Assembly: GCA_002403105.1 (NCBI GenBank)
Contig: DHHD01000111.1
Location: forward strand, 1,482-11,513
DNA from: Anaerolineaceae bacterium UBA4781
GTDB lineage: Bacteria > Chloroflexota > Anaerolineae > Anaerolineales > Anaerolineaceae
Reading direction: 5' to 3'
DNA: 10,032 nucleotides
Part shown: piece after piece, positions 6,839 to 10,032 of the stretch
How positions within the stretch are numbered: position 1 is the stretch's first letter
Layout: each line of letters starts with the position of its first letter
The notes under the pieces: generated by a model
The model's input: the letters and a program-made list of their open reading frames with translations, nothing else
The model's database searches: none
What the model was told of the DNA's origin: nothing
Program-made: the position numbers and the translations under genes

Positions 6839-6932
6839 GGGAATGGTAGGGCCCCGGTGGGTCCCTCGGTCTTCAAAACCGGTGACGGGCTGTTATGCAG
6901 GCCGTGGTGGGTTCGACTCCCATCCATTCCCG
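6839..6932 (+). tRNA. selC: tRNA-Sec (anticodon UCA)
   Basis: This 94-nt RNA inserts selenocysteine at recoded UGA codons with SelA, SelB and SelD. The 8-bp acceptor stem is GGGAATGG (6839-6846) with CCATTCCC (6924-6931), one pair longer than in ordinary tRNAs, with discriminator G6932. The anticodon stem CGGT/ACCG encloses the loop CTTCAAA, giving UCA at 6873-6875. The very long variable arm ACGGGCTG/CAGGCCGT (6885-6905) pairs fully except one G-G mismatch, around a 5-base loop. The T stem (6907-6911 with 6919-6923, closing G-U) carries TTCGACT, making the 8+5 acceptor/T helix of bacterial tRNA-Sec. The 3' CCA is not encoded: CTA follows the discriminator. No selA, selB or selD gene lies in the window. 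The overall structure is unmistakable. Confidence 0.97.
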
Positions 6933-6938
6933 CTACAT

Positions 6939-6963
6939 TAAGAAAATTCTTATGCCCTTTTTT
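6939..6963 (+). terminator. Weak terminator candidate after selC
   Basis: TAAGAA (6939-6944) and TTCTTA (6947-6952) form a short AT-rich hairpin, followed a few bases later by six T residues (6958-6963). The position just past the tRNA is right, but the stem is weak. Confidence 0.3.
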
Positions 6964-7010
6964 CCCTTAACTAAGTACAATAACGCTCAATTGAATAGGA
7001 AACTGCATCC

Positions 7011-8210
7011 ATGGAAAATGATCAATTGAAATATTACGATATCGTCGCCAAAGAATTTGCGATCAGTGGCGTTACATACGGCCCGACCCAGACCAATCCT
7101 TACATTGCAAAATTCACCGGGCAATTGAAGAATCCCGATAGCGAAAGTGCCTATGCTGCCTTGGAAGCAGCGTTAAAACCTTTCAAACTCATCCCGGCTT
7201 TTCGCATCGAGGGAGAACAACAGGTGATCATTCTCGTTCCCGAAATTGCCAAACCCAAACAAGCCAATCCGCGTACAAACCTGATCCTCTTCATTCTAAC
7301 GGTGATCAGCGTTCTCTTCACCGGTGGGCTGTATGGTTTGGATACCGCTCTGCCGCAGGATACTTGGCAGGCAGTTCTTGCCATTTTGAAAAATGGTTGG
7401 CCTTTTGCAGTCTCTTTACTCGCCATTCTCGCTACCCACGAATTTGGCCACTATTTCGCCGGTAAGAAAAATGGCGTGGATGTTACCCTCCCCTATTTCA
7501 TTCCATTTCCCTTCAATTCTTTCGGTACCATGGGAGCATTCATCAATATGCGCTCCATCCCCAAGAATAAAAAACAATTGTTTGATATTGCTGTGGCAGG
7601 TCCATTGAGCGGTCTGATTGTATCCATCGTCGTCCTGTTGATCGGGTTGAACCTTTCCGAGGTCTACACCTTGCCACAAACGCTGCCTGCTGGCAGTGGA
7701 CTGCAGATGGAAGGCAATTCACTGCTTTACCTTCTCTTAAAATACATCAGTTTCGGAAAACTGCTGCCACAACCCGCCGGTCAAAGTGGTCTGGCTCTGC
7801 TGATTTATTGGTTTAAATTTTTCTTCACCGGGCACCCCATCCCTCTGGGAGGTTTGGATGTGATGTTGAATCCGGTCGCCTGGGCTGGTTGGTCAGGTCT
7901 TTTTATCACTATGCTGAATTTGATCCCGGTCGGTCAATTGGACGGTGGTCATATTTTTCAATCACTCTTTGGGACAAAGAATTCGAAACGCATTCTCCCC
8001 CTCATCATCGTTGGTCTGGTCTTGCTGGGTTTTTTCTGGAATGTTTGGTGGTTCTGGGCTGTGCTTGCCCTGCTGATGGGAAGAACCTATGCCGAACCGC
8101 TGGATCAGATCACTCAACTTGATACAAAACGCAAATGGATCGGGGTTGTGATGATCCTTGTTTTCATCCTCATCTTCATCCCCGTGCCGATCACAATACT
8201 TTACGGATAG
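7011..8210 (+). CDS. Site-2 protease family (M50) intramembrane metallopeptidase
   Basis: A 399-residue zinc protease of the S2P/M50 family, resembling the EGY proteins of chloroplasts and cyanobacteria. About 90 soluble residues open the protein. A polytopic core then carries the zinc motif HEFGH (143-147) with Glu144 as catalytic base, a GTMGAFINMRS loop (172-182), AGPLSG (196-201), and the third zinc ligand Asp311 in LNLIPVGQLDGGH (302-314). Further helices run to the end (328-360, 376-397), giving about seven to eight membrane segments. No PDZ domain is evident, unlike RseP. Such enzymes cut transmembrane segments of regulators or other membrane proteins; the substrate here is unknown. 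AGGAAA about 8 bases upstream supports ATG 7011. The gene ends near a bidirectional terminator shared with the convergent PLP enzyme gene. Confidence 0.93.
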   Translation: MENDQLKYYDIVAKEFAISGVTYGPTQTNPYIAKFTGQLKNPDSESAYAALEAALKPFKLIPAFRIEGEQQVIILVPEIAKPKQANPRTNLILFILTVISVLFTGGLYGLDTALPQDTWQAVLAILKNGWPFAVSLLAILATHEFGHYFAGKKNGVDVTLPYFIPFPFNSFGTMGAFINMRSIPKNKKQLFDIAVAGPLSGLIVSIVVLLIGLNLSEVYTLPQTLPAGSGLQMEGNSLLYLLLKYISFGKLLPQPAGQSGLALLIYWFKFFFTGHPIPLGGLDVMLNPVAWAGWSGLFITMLNLIPVGQLDGGHIFQSLFGTKNSKRILPLIIVGLVLLGFFWNVWWFWAVLALLMGRTYAEPLDQITQLDTKRKWIGVVMILVFILIFIPVPITILYG

Positions 8211-8228
8211 CATCAACAATAAGTTGAA

Positions 8229-8263
8229 AAAAAGGAATGGTTTATGAACAGCCATTCCTTTTT
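8229..8263. terminator. Bidirectional terminator between convergent genes
   Basis: AAAAAGGAATGG (8229-8240) pairs perfectly with CCATTCCTTTTT (8252-8263) around an 11-base loop, with T-runs on both strands. It serves the protease gene ending at 8210 (plus) and the PLP enzyme gene (minus). The stop codon of the minus gene (8242-8244) lies in the loop, so its last codons are part of the terminator stem. Confidence 0.85.
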
Positions 8264-9375
8264 GTTACCATGCTGGAAATACGCTCCCCGCTGTGGATTT
8301 CAAGGTATTCTCCTAAAGCTTGAACGGTCAAGCAGGAATGAACAGGGAAAAGCTGGATCACATCCCCCACCTGGTATTGAGAAAAAACAGCAGGGGTTAC
8401 TTCAATGATCCCATGTTCTTGCGTGGTCGTTGTCAACAGGCACTCGGCTTGGAGAACGCCAAAGGAAGTATTGGGGTTTCCCGCTACCATACCATAAATG
8501 GCCCTCCCTTTGTATGGCAGTGTTTCCTTTGCAAAATGGATAGCTCCCCCATAAATGACCAACTCATTTCTAGCAATGTTTTTGGAAACGATCGGGCAGG
8601 CTACTGCCACAGCGATCTCTTCCGGGCGGCAGACGCCTAACTGCCATTGTTCCAGGTCGAAGAAAATAAAATTGCCAGGTCTGATCTCGTCTGCACCGTT
8701 AAAATCATCCAGCAAACGACAGCCAGGAGTATCTCCGATGGATACCTGAATATCTTTTAATCCTTGTTTCGATAAGTATTTCTTCACCTCCAGCATGGCT
8801 TGCTTGCTGGCATATGCAGATTCTTTTACCGCTTCCGGTGAATTTGCTCGATACGTTTGCCCGGTATGCGTGAGAATGCCCTGCAGGTGGAGCTTGGAGG
8901 ATTGCATGATCCTTTTAGCAAGTACTTCTATGCTTTGCATTTCCTGCCACCAGATGCCGGATCGATGCAGCCCGGTATCCACCTTGATCCATACTCCCAT
9001 ATCATGGCTCGCCTTCACAGTCAAGAAATCAGCGCTCTCAATGCTGTCCACCAGCACCGCCAGTTGGATCTCGCCCGCCAGGGCATTCACTGCATCCATT
9101 TCCCGCCAGTTCAATGGGAAAGCGATCAGAATATCCCCCCAGCCGGCTGCTGCGAAATACTGCGCCATTTCCACAGAAGAAACCGTGATCGCCGTGATGC
9201 CCGCTTCTCTGTACAATTCCGCGATACGCGCCGATTGATGGGTCTTGAAATGCGGGCGCAAGATCACGTTGTTCTGTGCAGCTTTGGCTCTCATTGCATC
9301 AATGTTGGCGCTGGCTTTTTGCAGATCGACCAGCAGCGTTGGCTTTTGAACCACATCCAAAACGTTCTTTTTCAT
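8242..9375 (-). CDS. PLP-dependent enzyme, D-serine dehydratase / D-threonine aldolase family
   Basis: A 377-residue fold-type III PLP enzyme with an alanine-racemase-like N-terminal barrel and a small C-terminal beta domain. The PLP lysine is Lys44 in LRPHFKTHQS; WIKVDTGLHRSG (129-140) is a further barrel signature. The metal-binding pair is His346 and Cys348 in FPVHSCLT. In this family, eukaryotic D-serine dehydratases use His-x-Cys for zinc, whereas characterised D-threonine aldolases use His-x-Asp, so the sequence leans toward the dehydratase-type group; the real substrate is not fixed. The frame opens with GTG at 9378, but ATG at 9375 is preferred, with AGGA 6 bases upstream. The 3' end is embedded in the shared terminator. 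Only 29 bases separate its start from the divergent HhH gene, so promoters must overlap or lie in neighbouring genes. Confidence 0.88.
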   Translation of the reverse strand: MKKNVLDVVQKPTLLVDLQKASANIDAMRAKAAQNNVILRPHFKTHQSARIAELYREAGITAITVSSVEMAQYFAAAGWGDILIAFPLNWREMDAVNALAGEIQLAVLVDSIESADFLTVKASHDMGVWIKVDTGLHRSGIWWQEMQSIEVLAKRIMQSSKLHLQGILTHTGQTYRANSPEAVKESAYASKQAMLEVKKYLSKQGLKDIQVSIGDTPGCRLLDDFNGADEIRPGNFIFFDLEQWQLGVCRPEEIAVAVACPIVSKNIARNELVIYGGAIHFAKETLPYKGRAIYGMVAGNPNTSFGVLQAECLLTTTTQEHGIIEVTPAVFSQYQVGDVIQLFPVHSCLTVQALGEYLEIHSGERISSMVTKRNGCS

Positions 9376-9392
9376 CACGTTTCCTTTTTCGC

Positions 9393-9398
9393 TATAAT
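9393..9398 (+). promoter_or_regulatory. -10 element for a possibly leaderless transcript
   Basis: A perfect TATAAT ends 6 bases before the ATG at 9405, so transcription would start at or next to the A of the start codon. No Shine-Dalgarno lies upstream of this ATG. A -35 match is weak (TTTCAT at 9370-9375). Confidence 0.45.
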
Positions 9399-9404
9399 TA
9401 ATGC

Positions 9405-9854
9405 ATGAATAATGATAACATCGCTCGCATTCTTATCCGCATTGCCAGGCTTTTGGAGATCAAAGGGGAAAGCGGTTTCAAGATCACTGCCTATGAGCGC
9501 GCAGCCGACAGTATCCGCAATACCGCTGAGAATCTTGCAGAGATGGATATCCGATCTCTCCAGACCATTCCCGGGATTGGGCAAGCCATTGCCGAGAAGA
9601 TAACAGAATTAAATCAAACCGGAAAACTTGCTTTTCTTCAGAAATTGGAAAGCGAGATTCCCCCTTCCCTGCTGGATTGGCTTGAACTGCCGGGTGTGGG
9701 ACCTAAAACCACCGCTTTGATCTGGAAAACACTGGGTATCACTACGCTTGCGGAACTGCACGCGGCTGCGAAATCGGGGAAGTTACATACCTTGCCGGGT
9801 ATCGGAGAGAAACAGGAAGCGAAGATCCTTCAAGCCATCGAAGATCATCAATGA
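9405..9854 (+). CDS. Stand-alone PolX N-terminal / helix-hairpin-helix DNA-binding protein
   Basis: A 149-residue protein that matches only the N-terminal part of bacterial family-X DNA polymerase: the 8-kDa-like domain (LLEIKGESGFKITAYERAA, 17-35) followed by three helix-hairpin-helix elements, IPGIGQAIAEKI (55-66), LPGVGPKTTALI (95-106) and LPGIGEKQEAKI (130-141). The nucleotidyltransferase palm and C-terminal PHP exonuclease of full PolX (about 570 residues) are missing. The next 178 bases hold a different gene on the other strand, so the gene is not just frameshifted. It presumably binds gapped or structured DNA without polymerase activity; alternatives are a domain-loss remnant or an accessory protein. 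The start lacks a Shine-Dalgarno and follows a TATAAT closely. It is convergent with the next gene across 13 bases, with no terminator. Confidence 0.8.
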   Translation: MNNDNIARILIRIARLLEIKGESGFKITAYERAADSIRNTAENLAEMDIRSLQTIPGIGQAIAEKITELNQTGKLAFLQKLESEIPPSLLDWLELPGVGPKTTALIWKTLGITTLAELHAAAKSGKLHTLPGIGEKQEAKILQAIEDHQ

Positions 9855-9867
9855 CTAACGGATACGC

Positions 9868-10032
9868 TCAAGGCAGATCCCCTACGTATAATTGGTTTCC
9901 AAAAGCCAAAAAGAGTTCTTTTTCCGCCGAAACACCCACCCCGGTCATTTCCGCTTCCGGCAAAGGATAGGTTTTGCTGGGCTGCGGTTTCAACATTTTT
10001 TCCAAATTCAACTGGTAGCTGTACTGCAGCAC
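9868..10032 (-). CDS. C-terminal end of an unrecognised protein (5' end outside window)
   Basis: An open frame of 54 codons enters from the right edge and ends with TGA at 9868-9870. The visible tail contains YPLPEAEMTGVGVSAEKEL and FLAFGNQLYVGDLP, with alternating hydrophobic residues suggesting beta strands, as in beta-propeller or beta-sandwich ends, but I do not recognise the family. The opposite strand is also open here, so the choice rests on the more protein-like composition of the minus frame. Confidence 0.55.
   Translation of the reverse strand: MLQYSYQLNLEKMLKPQPSKTYPLPEAEMTGVGVSAEKELFLAFGNQLYVGDLP

Noticed and set aside
8857..9408. Plus-strand open frame of 183 codons opposite the PLP enzyme gene.
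   Set aside because: The minus strand encodes all family motifs of a fold-type III PLP enzyme; the plus frame has no recognisable domain and overlaps the HhH gene start.
9852..10032. Plus-strand frame stays open after the UGA of the HhH gene to the window edge, suggesting UGA readthrough.
   Set aside because: The downstream translation does not resemble PolX and is Pro/Phe/Lys-rich; the minus strand over the same bases gives a more protein-like sequence, so it is an antisense shadow.

Overview
The window is about 10 kb of moderate-GC bacterial chromosome holding 14 protein-coding genes (two cut by the window ends) and one tRNA gene. No insertion sequence, phage gene, CRISPR array or rRNA is visible, and no gene-free stretch exceeds 300 bases. 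Protein styles (a chloroplast-EGY-like site-2 protease, DUF4203 and DUF364 proteins, a D-threonine-aldolase-family enzyme, a PolX-type helix-hairpin-helix protein) and the presence of a selenocysteine tRNA fit an anaerobic member of Chloroflexota such as Anaerolineae. That assignment is inference from family resemblance, not from a marker gene.

Left part (1-2825), all on the minus strand: a partial lipoprotein of alpha/beta-hydrolase type, a small DUF4203-like polytopic membrane protein, a membrane protein with a charged N-terminal tail, and a zinc-type cation diffusion facilitator. A perfect 36-nt palindrome at 1102-1137 separates the third gene from the second. An 8-bp inverted repeat covers the Shine-Dalgarno of the lipoprotein gene.

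Middle (2826-6793): a divergent intergenic region with an 8-bp dyad (2857-2885) separates the exporter from a plus-strand pair made of a beta-hydroxyacid dehydrogenase and a SAM methyltransferase, which starts one base after the dehydrogenase stop. A PhzF-family isomerase (minus) converges on this pair. It is followed by a PAP2 phosphatase and a DUF364 protein, both plus.

Right part (6794-10032): a selenocysteine tRNA (selC, anticodon UCA) with its own sigma-70-like promoter, an intramembrane site-2 protease, a convergent PLP enzyme of the D-serine dehydratase/D-threonine aldolase fold sharing a bidirectional terminator with the protease, a stand-alone 149-residue protein equal to only the N-terminal part of PolX, and the C-terminal end of an unrecognised minus-strand gene.

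The genes do not form one pathway; this looks like mixed housekeeping and stress or metabolic genes in short transcription units. I found no clear new multi-gene system. The items most worth checking are the selC locus, the solo PolX-N/HhH gene with a possible leaderless start, the dyad beside the zinc exporter, and the hairpin over the lipoprotein ribosome binding site.
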